A stretch of 19,109 bases of DNA from contig JAAYBE010000459.1 of assembly GCA_012719015.1 (NCBI GenBank), positions 1 to 19,109 on the forward strand. Direction: 5' to 3'. The translations under genes were made by a program, and so were the position numbers. The DNA is from Actinomycetota bacterium. Lineage in GTDB: Bacteria; Actinomycetota; Thermoleophilia; UBA2241. Below the pieces are notes generated by a model. That model saw only the letters and a program-made list of their open reading frames with translations. It was not told the DNA's origin and searched no databases. This document shows positions 1-7,360 of this stretch, piece after piece. Position 1 is the first letter of the stretch. Every line of letters starts with the position of its first letter.

Positions 1-1
1 C

Positions 2-124
2 GTGGTCGGCCTCGAGCTCGGGGCGCGGTTCGGCGCTCTGCTGGGGCGCCGCATGGAGGTGGTGGGCGGCCTGATCCTCATCGCGATCGGCGTCAAGATC
101 CTCATCGAACACCTGACCGGGTAG
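2..124 (+). CDS. mntP: Manganese efflux pump MntP, C-terminal fragment (5' end outside window)
   Basis: The first 40 codons of the window, read in the frame that ends at TAG 122-124, encode the last transmembrane segment of an MntP-type Mn(II) exporter. The visible features are a Gly-rich stretch with ALLGRR, then EVVGGLILIAIGVKIL and a short polar tail. This matches the usual end of MntP, where a GRR/GKK-E-GG turn precedes the last helix and the protein stops a few residues later. MntP is an inner-membrane protein that exports excess manganese. The start and any Mn-responsive riboswitch lie outside the window. The gene is unrelated to the polysaccharide genes that follow and marks the left border of that cluster. 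The family call rests on only 40 residues, so it is good but not certain. Confidence 0.75.
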   Translation: MVGLELGARFGALLGRRMEVVGGLILIAIGVKILIEHLTG

Positions 125-204
125 TCGCCCCGGCAGACCCGTGCCACTCGCGATGACGCGCGGGAACGCACGAACGTGAGCGGGATGCTCATGACCGCGG
201 CTCA

Positions 205-219
205 GGCGACCGGCGCCTA
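205..219. terminator. Small hairpin between two convergent genes, possible weak terminator
   Basis: The 104 bp between the mntP stop and the flippase stop hold a 5-bp perfect stem (AGGCG, 5-nt loop, CGCCT). A second weak stem (TGAGC/GCTCA) lies at 177-191. Neither has a T tract on either strand, so intrinsic termination is only a possibility suggested by position. Confidence 0.2.
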
Positions 220-228
220 CGAGCGCCC

Positions 229-1758
229 TCACACGTCGGCCTCAGCCGTGTCTCCGAGAGCGCCATGATACCGCCACGACACCAGCCGCGCCGCGACGCG
301 GCCGGGAACGGTCCCTGCGCCTCGTGACGCCACCTCGCGCAACACGAGACCCCGCGCGACGCACAAGACCGCCACCAGAAGGACTGCCGCGCCGGTGGCT
401 GCTTGGACGACCAGGACGAGGCCAGACCCCAGTCCAAGCCAGCGGCCGGCCCACGATTCCCCCCAGAGCGCCGCACAGGCGCAGACACCGCCGACCAGAC
501 CCGGACGATACGCGCTGATGATCGCGCTCCTGCCCATGCAGAAGTCCTTCGTCATGCGCCAGGAGAGCGCGATGTGCACCGCGATCTCGGACAACACGAA
601 TGCAAGAGCGTAGCCGAGCAACCCGAATCGACCCAGGAGCAGGAGAAGGCCGGCGAACAGCCCCAGTTGGGCGCCGCGCACGGCCAGCTTCTCCCTCAGG
701 CGCCCGGTCGCTTCGAGCGCGACCCCAGCGAAGTGGGAGAGCACAGCGGCCGCCGAGGCGAGCGCCGCGAGCCTGACTACCGACACAGACGCACCCCATT
801 GAGGACCGAGGAGAACGGCGACGAGTTCGCGGGCGGCTCCGGACATGCCGAGACTGACCGGCAATCCGACCCCGGCCGCCACGGCGAGCGTGGCTATGTA
901 CGCCTTTCGGAACCGATCCTGATCCCCCTGGATCCGGCTGAACGACGGAAAGAGGACCTTGGACAGACTAGTGCTTAGATACTCCATGGGGACACCCGTC
1001 AGGCTCAGGGCGCGTGAGTAGAGGCCCAGCGAAGCGGATCCGGCGAATCGACCCACTACCATCGTGTCGAGGTTGGTGCTCATGAACTCGAGGAACGAGA
1101 TCACCGAGACCGTGGAGCCGAAGCCGAGCAGCTCGTGATACGCCCGGCGGCTCATGACCGGTGTCAGACTCGGTCGCGCAAGGGCGTTGTAGATGATGCA
1201 GACCGTAGCCGCCTGCGTCAGCGACGCGGCCACCAGACTCCACACACCTCCACCTGTCAGCGCCACGCTGACGCCCACGAGCCCATAGCCGATCGCGTAG
1301 GCGGCGATGTCGGCCAGAGCGATCCCCTTGAAGCGCATGTCGCGCCGCAGGAGGGCAAAGGCCACCGCCGAAGCACCCGTCAGCGTGAACGACAGACCCA
1401 TCATCCGAAGCACCGGTTGGAGCTGTGACGAACGAAACAGCTCCGCAATCAGCGGGGCAGCCGCCCAAACGACCGCGCTGAAGGCTGCGCCGAGAACCAC
1501 GCTCGTCCACATGCCGGCTCGGACGTGGGCCGTCGACAGATCGCGCCTCTGAACGATGGCCTGACCGACTCCCATCTGGGCGAAGTACTGACCAAAGCGC
1601 AGCACGAGCGTCGCCATGGCCACGAGGCCGAACGCGCCGGGGACGAGTAGTCGGGCGAGGATCGCGGTGACCGCCACCTGCAGGACCACATTGACGAAGG
1701 TGGCCAGATAGGTCCACTTGGTGGCGCTGATGATCTGCGTCGTCAGGCTCTGTGCCAT
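229..1758 (-). CDS. Wzx-like lipopolysaccharide/exopolysaccharide flippase (MOP superfamily)
   Basis: A 509-residue polytopic membrane protein of the Polysacc_synt/WzxC type. The N-terminus shows the typical amphipathic start and first helix (TKWTYLATFVNVVLQ), followed by ILARLLVPGAFGLVAMA and a GVGQAIVQRRDLS region, which are characteristic of the WzxC branch. About 12-14 hydrophobic segments follow, with an LDTMVVGRFAGSASLGLYSRA motif near the middle. The role expected from the family is to flip undecaprenyl-diphosphate-linked repeat units from the cytoplasmic to the outer face of the membrane. The ATG at 1758 fits the helix layout; the upstream Shine-Dalgarno is weak (GGTGGA-like). The gene lies 273 bp downstream of the glycoside hydrolase on the same strand, and I see no coding sequence in that gap. 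It is the only flippase in the window. The last 30 residues or so are a soluble Arg/Gly/Ala-rich tail. Confidence 0.88.
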   Translation of the reverse strand: MAQSLTTQIISATKWTYLATFVNVVLQVAVTAILARLLVPGAFGLVAMATLVLRFGQYFAQMGVGQAIVQRRDLSTAHVRAGMWTSVVLGAAFSAVVWAAAPLIAELFRSSQLQPVLRMMGLSFTLTGASAVAFALLRRDMRFKGIALADIAAYAIGYGLVGVSVALTGGGVWSLVAASLTQAATVCIIYNALARPSLTPVMSRRAYHELLGFGSTVSVISFLEFMSTNLDTMVVGRFAGSASLGLYSRALSLTGVPMEYLSTSLSKVLFPSFSRIQGDQDRFRKAYIATLAVAAGVGLPVSLGMSGAARELVAVLLGPQWGASVSVVRLAALASAAAVLSHFAGVALEATGRLREKLAVRGAQLGLFAGLLLLLGRFGLLGYALAFVLSEIAVHIALSWRMTKDFCMGRSAIISAYRPGLVGGVCACAALWGESWAGRWLGLGSGLVLVVQAATGAAVLLVAVLCVARGLVLREVASRGAGTVPGRVAARLVSWRYHGALGDTAEADV

Positions 1759-1986
1759 CTACCGGATCCACCATCCGCGTGCCGGATCACGGGACTGCCC
1801 CGCCGACCCCTGCCGGCGCGGCCGGGAAGGACGCCCCCGTTCCCACCTCTCGCCCAAGGACCAAGCCGGAAGTCCGCGGGGAGGTGGGTCCGGACAACCT
1901 TGAGGATCCGGTGTGGCGCCGACATCAGCGCATGAGGTCCAATCGAGAACCAACGGGGCCCGGCGAACAGACGCGAGACGTCCTGA

Positions 1987-2005
1987 CCGTCGAAGAGGCC
2001 GACGG
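1987..2005 (-). terminator. Hairpin just after the glycoside hydrolase stop
   Basis: A perfect 6-bp stem (CCGTCG / CGACGG) with a 7-nt loop begins 27 nt after the hydrolase stop on the minus strand. No T run follows, so it may be a weak or Rho-assisted terminator, or an RNA-stabilising 3' structure. The rest of the 273-bp gap (1759-2031) shows no convincing gene or promoter. Confidence 0.3.
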
Positions 2006-2031
2006 CGCGCTTCTCTCGTGATCCGGGTCGC

Positions 2032-3468
2032 CTACCTCGTGACCTTGACGAAGTGCGCTTTGCCAGTCACGACTCCGGGCCAAACCAAGCGGTAGTACTT
2101 GGACTCGCCGGCTCGCAACTGCACGGTGTAAGAACCGTCCGGCTTGACGGTCGCCGCCTTCACGGTCTTCCTCTCGATCCACTTGCCGTCGCGCACGCGG
2201 TCCTGGAGGACCAGCGACACCTTGACGCCCTGGGCCCTCCAGGTCACCTTGCCCTCGAGTGTGAACGGCTTGCCCTTACGTATCCTGTTGGGACCCGTCA
2301 CGGTGAGACGGCTGCCTTGGGCGAAGGTGAACCACGCCGGCTTCTTCGCACCGTTCGCCTCTCGGAGACCGGTGTAGACACCCGCCCTGCCGGCAGCCTG
2401 ATCGGTCAGCAGATACCACATCAGCATCTTCACTTGGGGGAACCGCTTGGCGTACACGTAGGCGCGGCGTAGATACTCGGCCTGTGTCGCTTGGCTGAAG
2501 GACTGGCCGAAGAGGTTGCACGACACCGTCGTGTAGCCGTATTCGGTCAGGTAGAAGGGCTTCTTGGGGAAGACGTTGAGCAGGCGCTTCAGATTCTGCA
2601 AGTTGACGGTTCGTGAAGGGTCCCGCGGAGGAGCCTCGGGCCAAGGCTTCGCCGAGGCGCTCGGCGAGTACGGGTGGTGAGAATAGGCGTCGAACCACGA
2701 AGTGGCGCCCTTCGCGCCCTTGATCGCCTGCGCGAAGCGAATCGGGAAGGAGCTGGTCACGCCGGTGTTGCCGTTCGGCCCTGTGGCGCCCGCGATTCGC
2801 AGGGCATGAGCTCGCTTGGGATCCGTGGGGTGCGGGTCCCCTGCCGTGATCCCCTTGGAGAAGCGCTCCAGCATCTTGATGTAGCGCTTGACCGCGAAAG
2901 ACGGGTCGCCCGGCCTCGACTGCGGACGGATGAACAGGGCCTGGTTGGGTTCGTTCCAGCACTCGTAGCCGAACACCCGGCCTCTGAACTGGGCGGAGAA
3001 GTACTCGCAGAAGCTCTCGAACGCCGGCAGGGACGCGAGGCTCATGGCGAAGTTGCCGCGGTAGCCGTCCGGCGTCGGCCACAGATTCTTCTGGGAGGCC
3101 CACTTGGGCACATCGTGGAACGTGATGATGATCTTCAGATCGTAACTCTCGGCCAGATCGACCGCTGAGGCTACACCCGCCATGTACGTGGAGTCGAACT
3201 CGCCCTCCTTAGGTTCGGCCTGCCGCCAAGAGACCATGAAGCGGACGTAGGAGGCGCGCAGATCCTCCTTCAACTCGCGCAGGAGGGCCTCTTGGTCAAC
3301 CTCCTCCATTCTTGGGAGGTAGGGCTCGCAGAGCCCGCGCGCCACCGTGGCGGCCGAGGCTGAGGGCGTCACGGCGGCGCCCGCCGCCACAGCCACGAGG
3401 ATGAGGAGAGTGAGGATGCTGAGGAAGACACGGGCCGGCCAACGCCGACAGGTTACCCTGTACACCAT
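2032..3468 (-). CDS. Secreted clan GH-A glycoside hydrolase (PslG/GH39-like) with C-terminal beta domain
   Basis: With the ATG at 3468 the product is 478 residues. It starts with a clear signal peptide: basic MVYRVTCRRWPAR, a hydrophobic core to about residue 32, and a likely cleavage after PSASA. The frame is open further upstream to 3597, but that extension would put 43 non-signal residues in front of the signal peptide. The body is a TIM-barrel glycosidase: acid/base Glu in YECWNEPN (about residue 173) and nucleophile Glu in LTEYGY (about residue 309), with HHPYSP and MWYLLTDQ typical of the GH39/GH5 type. The last 100 residues or so look like an Ig-like or carbohydrate-binding beta domain. 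Family knowledge: exopolysaccharide loci often carry such an endoglycosidase (PslG in Pseudomonas), which cuts or releases its own polymer. Substrate is unknown. It lies upstream of and on the same strand as the flippase, and diverges from the mannosyltransferase. Confidence 0.85.
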   Translation of the reverse strand: MVYRVTCRRWPARVFLSILTLLILVAVAAGAAVTPSASAATVARGLCEPYLPRMEEVDQEALLRELKEDLRASYVRFMVSWRQAEPKEGEFDSTYMAGVASAVDLAESYDLKIIITFHDVPKWASQKNLWPTPDGYRGNFAMSLASLPAFESFCEYFSAQFRGRVFGYECWNEPNQALFIRPQSRPGDPSFAVKRYIKMLERFSKGITAGDPHPTDPKRAHALRIAGATGPNGNTGVTSSFPIRFAQAIKGAKGATSWFDAYSHHPYSPSASAKPWPEAPPRDPSRTVNLQNLKRLLNVFPKKPFYLTEYGYTTVSCNLFGQSFSQATQAEYLRRAYVYAKRFPQVKMLMWYLLTDQAAGRAGVYTGLREANGAKKPAWFTFAQGSRLTVTGPNRIRKGKPFTLEGKVTWRAQGVKVSLVLQDRVRDGKWIERKTVKAATVKPDGSYTVQLRAGESKYYRLVWPGVVTGKAHFVKVTR

Positions 3469-3475
3469 GGTCCGC

Positions 3476-3504
3476 ACCCTATCGACCGGCCCGCACAACG
3501 TCAA
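3476..3504 (-). promoter_or_regulatory. Candidate promoter of the glycoside hydrolase gene, possibly leaderless
   Basis: On the minus strand TTGACG (3504-3499), a 17-nt spacer, then TAGGGT (3481-3476) lies only 7 nt before the ATG at 3468. The -35 matches the consensus at 5 of 6 positions and the -10 is poor. If it is used, transcription would start at or next to the start codon, and indeed no good Shine-Dalgarno is seen. Confidence 0.35.
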
Positions 3505-3511
3505 GCCGGTC
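3484..3511. repeat. Inverted repeat GACCGGC-N14-GCCGGTC, operator-like
   Basis: Two perfect 7-bp arms (3484-3490 and 3505-3511) are spaced 21 bp centre to centre, two helical turns. They bracket the candidate -35 box of the hydrolase gene within the divergent intergenic region, which is where a dimeric repressor or activator would bind. Arms this short can occur by chance in GC-rich DNA. Confidence 0.3.
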
Positions 3512-3566
3512 CGAGCCCATGCCCGCAGGAGACGCAGTGAAGGCCGCGGCGCCGGGATTCGCGCGA

Positions 3567-3574
3567 TATAGACT
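3567..3574 (+). promoter_or_regulatory. Candidate -10 box just upstream of the mannosyltransferase
   Basis: The AT-rich TATAGACT is the only AT-rich patch in this divergent region and ends 8 nt before the ATG at 3583. No recognisable -35 lies at the right distance. No Shine-Dalgarno is present either, so a leaderless transcript is possible. Confidence 0.25.
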
Positions 3575-3582
3575 GGACATCT

Positions 3583-4833
3583 ATGCGGGACAGGCACGAC
3601 ATCCCCCGCCCGCGTCCGGCGAACTCGTCATCCGACGGCACTTTCGCCCTGCTCGCCGCCGTGGTCTCGCGTGCAGCCGTGTTGGTCGTCGCAATCGTCG
3701 CCGCGTATCTCGCATACCGTTACGCCGACGCTTGGCAGAGCCCCCTGAGGGACCTCCTGATCACGCCTTGGACGCGCAAGGACGCGGGCTGGTTCGTGAA
3801 CATCGCTCGAGAGGGCTACCACGCGAAGAACGCCCGCACGGCGTTCTTCCCCCTCTATCCGTTGCTCATCCGCGCGACGCACGTGCTGTTCGGGGGCAGC
3901 TACTGGACGGCCGGCCTCGTTCTCTCTTCTGCCTGCTATGGAGGAGCCATGCTCCTCCTCTTCCGACTCGCCGCCGAGGAGACGACGTCGAGAGCGGCGG
4001 CCGTCACCGTGTTGCTCATCTCCGTCTTCCCGACGGCGTTCGTCTTCAGCGCCGTCTACAGCGAGTCGCTGTTCCTGCTTCTCACCGTCGCGGCATTCTT
4101 GCTGGCGCGGAACCGACGGTGGGCCCTCGCCTGTCTCATGGGCTGTCTCGCCATGCTCACGCGCAGCAGCGGCCTGCTCCTGCTCGCACCGCTCCTCCTC
4201 ATCTACGCGGAGCAGAGAGAGTGGACATGGCGTCGACCGGTCCTCGAATGGCCTCGCGATGCCAGGCTCGCTTGGCTGCTGCTCATCCCTACCGGTCTTC
4301 TCGTCTATATGGGCTACCTCTGGGCACGCTTCGGCGATGCCCTCCTGTTCGCCAAGGTGCAGAGGGTCAAATGGAACCGGACGCCTTCGTGGCCCTGGGA
4401 GGATGTATGGCGGGGCGCGCAAGCCGCGTCCAAGGGCCTGCGCGCCGTCGCCGGGGATCTGTCGCTGCTGCCCTCGGGCCTTCTGCCGGGGCACGAGCTT
4501 CAACTGGCGATCGCCAGGTTGCTGCTGCCTTTCGCGGCGCTGTTGTTCGCGTCGTTCTGCCTGGTCGTCGTATTCCGGCGGCTGCCGTTGCCGTACGGCG
4601 TGTACGCTCTGCTCGCGCTGCTCCTCCCGCTCTCCCAGCCGTCAAGCAACCTGCCGCTGTATTCGTTCCATCGGTTCGTGGTGGTCGTCTTTCCACTGTT
4701 CATCGCCCTTGCGCTCACGCTTGAGAGGAGAAGGGCCGTGCTGTGGACCTTCGCCGTGACGTCGTTCGTGCTCATGCTGTATTTCACCGTCTGTTTCACG
4801 AGCGCGGGCAGCGGGGCGCGCGGCGTCGTCTAG
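3583..4833 (+). CDS. Membrane mannosyltransferase, PIG-V/Gpi18-like (GT-C fold)
   Basis: A 416-residue integral membrane protein with about 9-11 hydrophobic segments. Diagnostic features of the Gpi18/PIG-V family (COG5542 type) are visible: a lumenal-type acidic motif TRKDAGWFVNIAREGY (Asp near residue 67), then AFFPLYPLLIR (about 87-97), VYSESLFLLL, LTRSSGLLLL, and a late YSFHRFVVVVFPLFIAL motif. Such enzymes use polyprenyl-phosphate-linked mannose on the outer face of the membrane. In actinomycetes they are common in glycolipid and glycan loci. The donor and acceptor here are inferred only. The gene is divergent from the hydrolase and convergent with the small membrane protein at 4830-5201, whose stop codon overlaps this one. 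The ATG was chosen because it comes directly before the short polar leader and first helix. Confidence 0.8.
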   Translation: MRDRHDIPRPRPANSSSDGTFALLAAVVSRAAVLVVAIVAAYLAYRYADAWQSPLRDLLITPWTRKDAGWFVNIAREGYHAKNARTAFFPLYPLLIRATHVLFGGSYWTAGLVLSSACYGGAMLLLFRLAAEETTSRAAAVTVLLISVFPTAFVFSAVYSESLFLLLTVAAFLLARNRRWALACLMGCLAMLTRSSGLLLLAPLLLIYAEQREWTWRRPVLEWPRDARLAWLLLIPTGLLVYMGYLWARFGDALLFAKVQRVKWNRTPSWPWEDVWRGAQAASKGLRAVAGDLSLLPSGLLPGHELQLAIARLLLPFAALLFASFCLVVVFRRLPLPYGVYALLALLLPLSQPSSNLPLYSFHRFVVVVFPLFIALALTLERRRAVLWTFAVTSFVLMLYFTVCFTSAGSGARGVV

Positions 4834-5201
4834 CTCGAGCCGCGACCGCAAGGGAAGAAGATGAGGGCAAGGACGGGGTAGGCGATCACGAACGGCAGCA
4901 GGAGCCTGACCGGATCGTCTACATGCTGACCCTCGTGCAGCCGGTAGAGGATGGCTCCTGCCGCGAACGACGCGAAGAGCGCGGCCACCGCGATCATGAG
5001 GCGGTGACGATACGGGTCGAGAGCTGCAACAAAGGCTCCGATACCCATTGCCACCAACGCCCCGGCGAGGACCTTGTTGGACGTCATGTGTATGGCCGCC
5101 CTGGGGACGATGCCGAGCAGCAGGACCGCCGCACTCATGAAGCTCGCAAGGCCGAAAAGCACAAGCAGGAGCCCGCTGACCACGGCCCGCACCGATCTCA
5201 C
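4830..5201 (-). CDS. Small four-helix membrane protein, translationally coupled to the TPR-tailed Wzy protein
   Basis: A 123-residue protein from a GTG at 5201 that overlaps the stop of the upstream Wzy-like gene in a 4-bp GTGA junction, a standard translational-coupling arrangement. It has four hydrophobic segments (about residues 6-30, 43-61, 67-86 and 97-116), a polar loop LYRLHEGQHVDDPVR between the third and fourth, and a short tail FFPCGRGSS. I do not recognise the family. The start is placed at the junction because upstream of it this frame lies wholly inside the Wzy gene, reads as Arg/Pro-rich low-quality sequence and lacks membrane character. Coupling suggests it works with, or is needed in a fixed ratio to, the Wzy-like protein. 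Its stop shares the palindrome CTAG with the stop of the opposing mannosyltransferase. Confidence 0.7.
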   Translation of the reverse strand: MRSVRAVVSGLLLVLFGLASFMSAAVLLLGIVPRAAIHMTSNKVLAGALVAMGIGAFVAALDPYRHRLMIAVAALFASFAAGAILYRLHEGQHVDDPVRLLLPFVIAYPVLALIFFPCGRGSS

Positions 5202-7195
5202 GGCTGATCCAGGCTGCGCCTCGTGGGTCCGTCCAGCGGGTTCAAGGCCAGGGCGCGCCTGAACCAGATCTCCCCAGCGACCTCGTCCCCGAAGTCCCTC
5301 GATTCGAGTACGCCCATGCGGTAGTAGGGCTGGTAGTTGCGCGGCTGCAGCCGCACGGCCTCGGCCAGCGTCTGGCGAGCGGCGGCCGGCCGGCCCTGCG
5401 CCGCCTGGGCATCGGCGAGCAGGATGAGAGAGTCGACGGCGAGCGGATCGAGGCGGCTCGCCCTCTGCCCTGCCGCCGCGGCGGCCGCGAAGTCCCCCTC
5501 GCCCATGTGCTCCAATCCCGCCAGAGTGGCCCGCTCGGAGAGGTACGGCAACGTCCAGGAGACGACGCCGAAGGCGATCAACCCGGTCGCCAAGAGGCGC
5601 ACGTCGAGCGACCGGGCGCGCGTGGGCATAGCGGCCTCTGGAGCACGCAGGCCGACCGGATCGGCCGCAGCGCGACGCTGGGTGCGGGCGTATGCGGTCG
5701 CCGTGCCGGCAAGCAACAGGAACGAGACGGTGATCGCCGCCATGTCCCAGTCCCAGTCGAGAGACATGTGGACGATGAAGAAGACGGTCGCCGCTTGGCA
5801 AGCGGCCATCAAGGAGCGCTGGGAATCGCCACGACCTCCGGGAAGACGGGCGAAGGTGGCGGTCACGAGGCCGCCGACGGCCACGGCGAAGAGCACGAAG
5901 CCGACCAAGCCCAGCTCGCTGAGCACGTTGAGCCACTGGCTGTGACTGTGCATCACCACGGTGGCGCGCTCTCGATACAGGTAGTGCGTGAAACTGAAAG
6001 TGGCCGCCCCCGTGCCGACCACTCTGTGGGCGGCCCAACCACGCAGCGCCTCGCCATACCAGGGGAGGCGGCCGCTGCTGTTGAGCGCGACCAGACGACT
6101 CGCGTCGTTGCCGACGCCGGAGGTCGAAAGCGCCGAATCGTAACGGGTCTTCGCCCATCCGGTGAGCCCGCCGTGCCGCGGGAAGTAGTAAACGCCGAAG
6201 ACGATCGACGCCGAAACCAGGATGACCAGCACGGCGGCGCCGGTGAGGCGTGCGGCGCGGGCCGGCAGCGGCCAGCGTCCTTGAACGAGGGCCGCCAGCG
6301 CCTGGCCGGCAAACGCCAGAGCGAGCGCTCCGACGACCCAGCCTCCGAAGGCATGCCCCTGGGAGGCGCGCAGGGCGTCGTCCGCCGTCTCGGCGAACAG
6401 CGTGCCGAGGTGGCGTACCTGGCTGATCGCCACGGCGACGAGCGAGACGGGGATCACCAGCGAGATGAACCCCGAGAGGCGCGGCCCGCAGACCAAGAAG
6501 TACACGAGCAGCGCGACGATCAGGGCTGCGATGGCGCCGCGCGAGAACGTGAAGAAGAGCGTGAAGAAGAGGAGCGCGAGACCGGACGAGACGAGGCCCC
6601 GCGCCCATGGCGGCAGATCGCGACGCGACGCCGCTTCGAGGCCGATGGGGATCGCCATGGCGATCATCGCGGCCAGTGCGTTCCAGTACCCGATGGGCGC
6701 CCGCAGACGAGCGAAGACGTGGGCGTGCGTGACGACATCCGGCACGATCTTGCCGAGCAGCGCGTAGACCGCGACCACGACGACCACCGACGCGAAACCG
6801 TAGGCGGCGAGACGGAGCTGCACCTTGCCGCCGGGAAGTATGCCGCACACGAGCATCACCAACAGGTAGAGGGCGGCGACGTTGAAGGCCCGCCAAGAGA
6901 GGTCGGGGGCCGTCGACCAGAGAATGGAGAGGCCGATCCACAGCACGAAGGCGCCCATTGCGGCCAAGCTCACGAGATAGGCGCGAGGCACACGGACAGG
7001 ACCCCGCGCCAGCCAGACACCGGCCACCGCCAGCCCTGCCAAAGTGAGCGCCACGGGCGTGGTCCGTGAGTAGACGTAGCCACCCGAGAGGAAGCCGAGC
7101 GCCGCGATCGCCGCCAGCACGGCAAGGATCGGCAGAAGGGAGGGCAGCGACGCACGGGTCGCGTCCGCTTGTGACCGTGCATGCGCTGGCTGCAA
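5198..7195 (-). CDS. Wzy/O-antigen ligase family membrane protein with C-terminal TPR domain
   Basis: A 665-residue protein from a TTG at 7195 preceded by AGAAAGGGG, 8 nt away. The frame runs open to 7729, but the extension would cross the divergent promoter region and the gene at 7361 and is non-hydrophobic, so I reject it. About 12 membrane segments cover residues 15-545. Wzy_C/PF04932-type features are GYWNALA (about 169-175), FTFSRGAI (about 215-222), and the large outer loop ending in VMHSHSQWLNVLSELGLVGF (about 414-433). Residues 555-657 are soluble and read as tetratricopeptide-like repeats (GDFAAAAAAGQRASRLDPL, then AARQTLAEAVRLQPRN, then AGEIWFRRALALNPLD). The family polymerises or ligates undecaprenyl-linked glycans at the outer membrane face; some members glycosylate proteins. 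The TPR tail suggests a protein partner. The gene is followed by the coupled 123-residue membrane protein. Confidence 0.85.
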   Translation of the reverse strand: MQPAHARSQADATRASLPSLLPILAVLAAIAALGFLSGGYVYSRTTPVALTLAGLAVAGVWLARGPVRVPRAYLVSLAAMGAFVLWIGLSILWSTAPDLSWRAFNVAALYLLVMLVCGILPGGKVQLRLAAYGFASVVVVVAVYALLGKIVPDVVTHAHVFARLRAPIGYWNALAAMIAMAIPIGLEAASRRDLPPWARGLVSSGLALLFFTLFFTFSRGAIAALIVALLVYFLVCGPRLSGFISLVIPVSLVAVAISQVRHLGTLFAETADDALRASQGHAFGGWVVGALALAFAGQALAALVQGRWPLPARAARLTGAAVLVILVSASIVFGVYYFPRHGGLTGWAKTRYDSALSTSGVGNDASRLVALNSSGRLPWYGEALRGWAAHRVVGTGAATFSFTHYLYRERATVVMHSHSQWLNVLSELGLVGFVLFAVAVGGLVTATFARLPGGRGDSQRSLMAACQAATVFFIVHMSLDWDWDMAAITVSFLLLAGTATAYARTQRRAAADPVGLRAPEAAMPTRARSLDVRLLATGLIAFGVVSWTLPYLSERATLAGLEHMGEGDFAAAAAAGQRASRLDPLAVDSLILLADAQAAQGRPAAARQTLAEAVRLQPRNYQPYYRMGVLESRDFGDEVAGEIWFRRALALNPLDGPTRRSLDQP

Positions 7196-7247
7196 GAACC
7201 AAGCCCCTTTCTTCGATACCCGGCGCCGCGCCGGACGGACCGTGCGA

Positions 7248-7253
7248 AGTATA
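7248..7253 (-). promoter_or_regulatory. Candidate -10 box for the TPR-tailed Wzy gene
   Basis: TATACT on the minus strand, 5 of 6 matches to the -10 consensus, lies 52 nt upstream of the TTG start. The -35 region is poor and coincides with the inverted repeat at 7267-7280, which would fit an activator-dependent promoter. Confidence 0.4.
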
Positions 7254-7266
7254 GCCGACTCCCGCT

Positions 7267-7280
7267 CAGCCGAACGGCTG
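7267..7280. repeat. Inverted repeat CAGCCG-AA-CGGCTG between divergent promoters
   Basis: Perfect 6-bp arms with a 2-bp centre lie midway between the divergent -10 boxes TATACT (minus) and TATAAG (plus), at the -35 position of both. This is a plausible shared operator for the Wzy unit and the exported protein. Confidence 0.35.
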
Positions 7281-7301
7281 TGATTCCGATGAGGCGAATG
7301 A

Positions 7302-7307
7302 TATAAG
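7302..7307 (+). promoter_or_regulatory. Candidate -10 box for the exported protein gene
   Basis: TATAAG, 5 of 6 matches, on the plus strand gives a leader of about 47 nt before the ATG at 7361. A weak -35 candidate (CTGTGA or TGTGAT) lies about 17-18 nt upstream and overlaps the inverted repeat. Confidence 0.35.
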
Positions 7308-7360
7308 GCGCATGGAACCTCATCGGCCCATACGCGGAGCTCAGCGAAGGGGGTGCGGAG

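Noticed and set aside
968..1774. 268-codon minus-strand frame inside the flippase gene
   Set aside because: Shadow frame; the overlapping frame encodes the helices and motifs of a Wzx protein.
5507..7069. 520-codon plus-strand open frame antisense to the Wzy gene
   Set aside because: Highly charged, repetitive Glu/Arg/Asp/His composition typical of antisense frames in high-GC genes; no motif and no convincing ribosome-binding site.
5202..7202. Long minus-strand open frame covering most of the Wzy gene in another register
   Set aside because: Rich in Arg, Pro and Gly with no domain or membrane pattern, while the overlapping frame gives a clear Wzy protein. Only its last 123 codons (from 5201) read as a real membrane protein.
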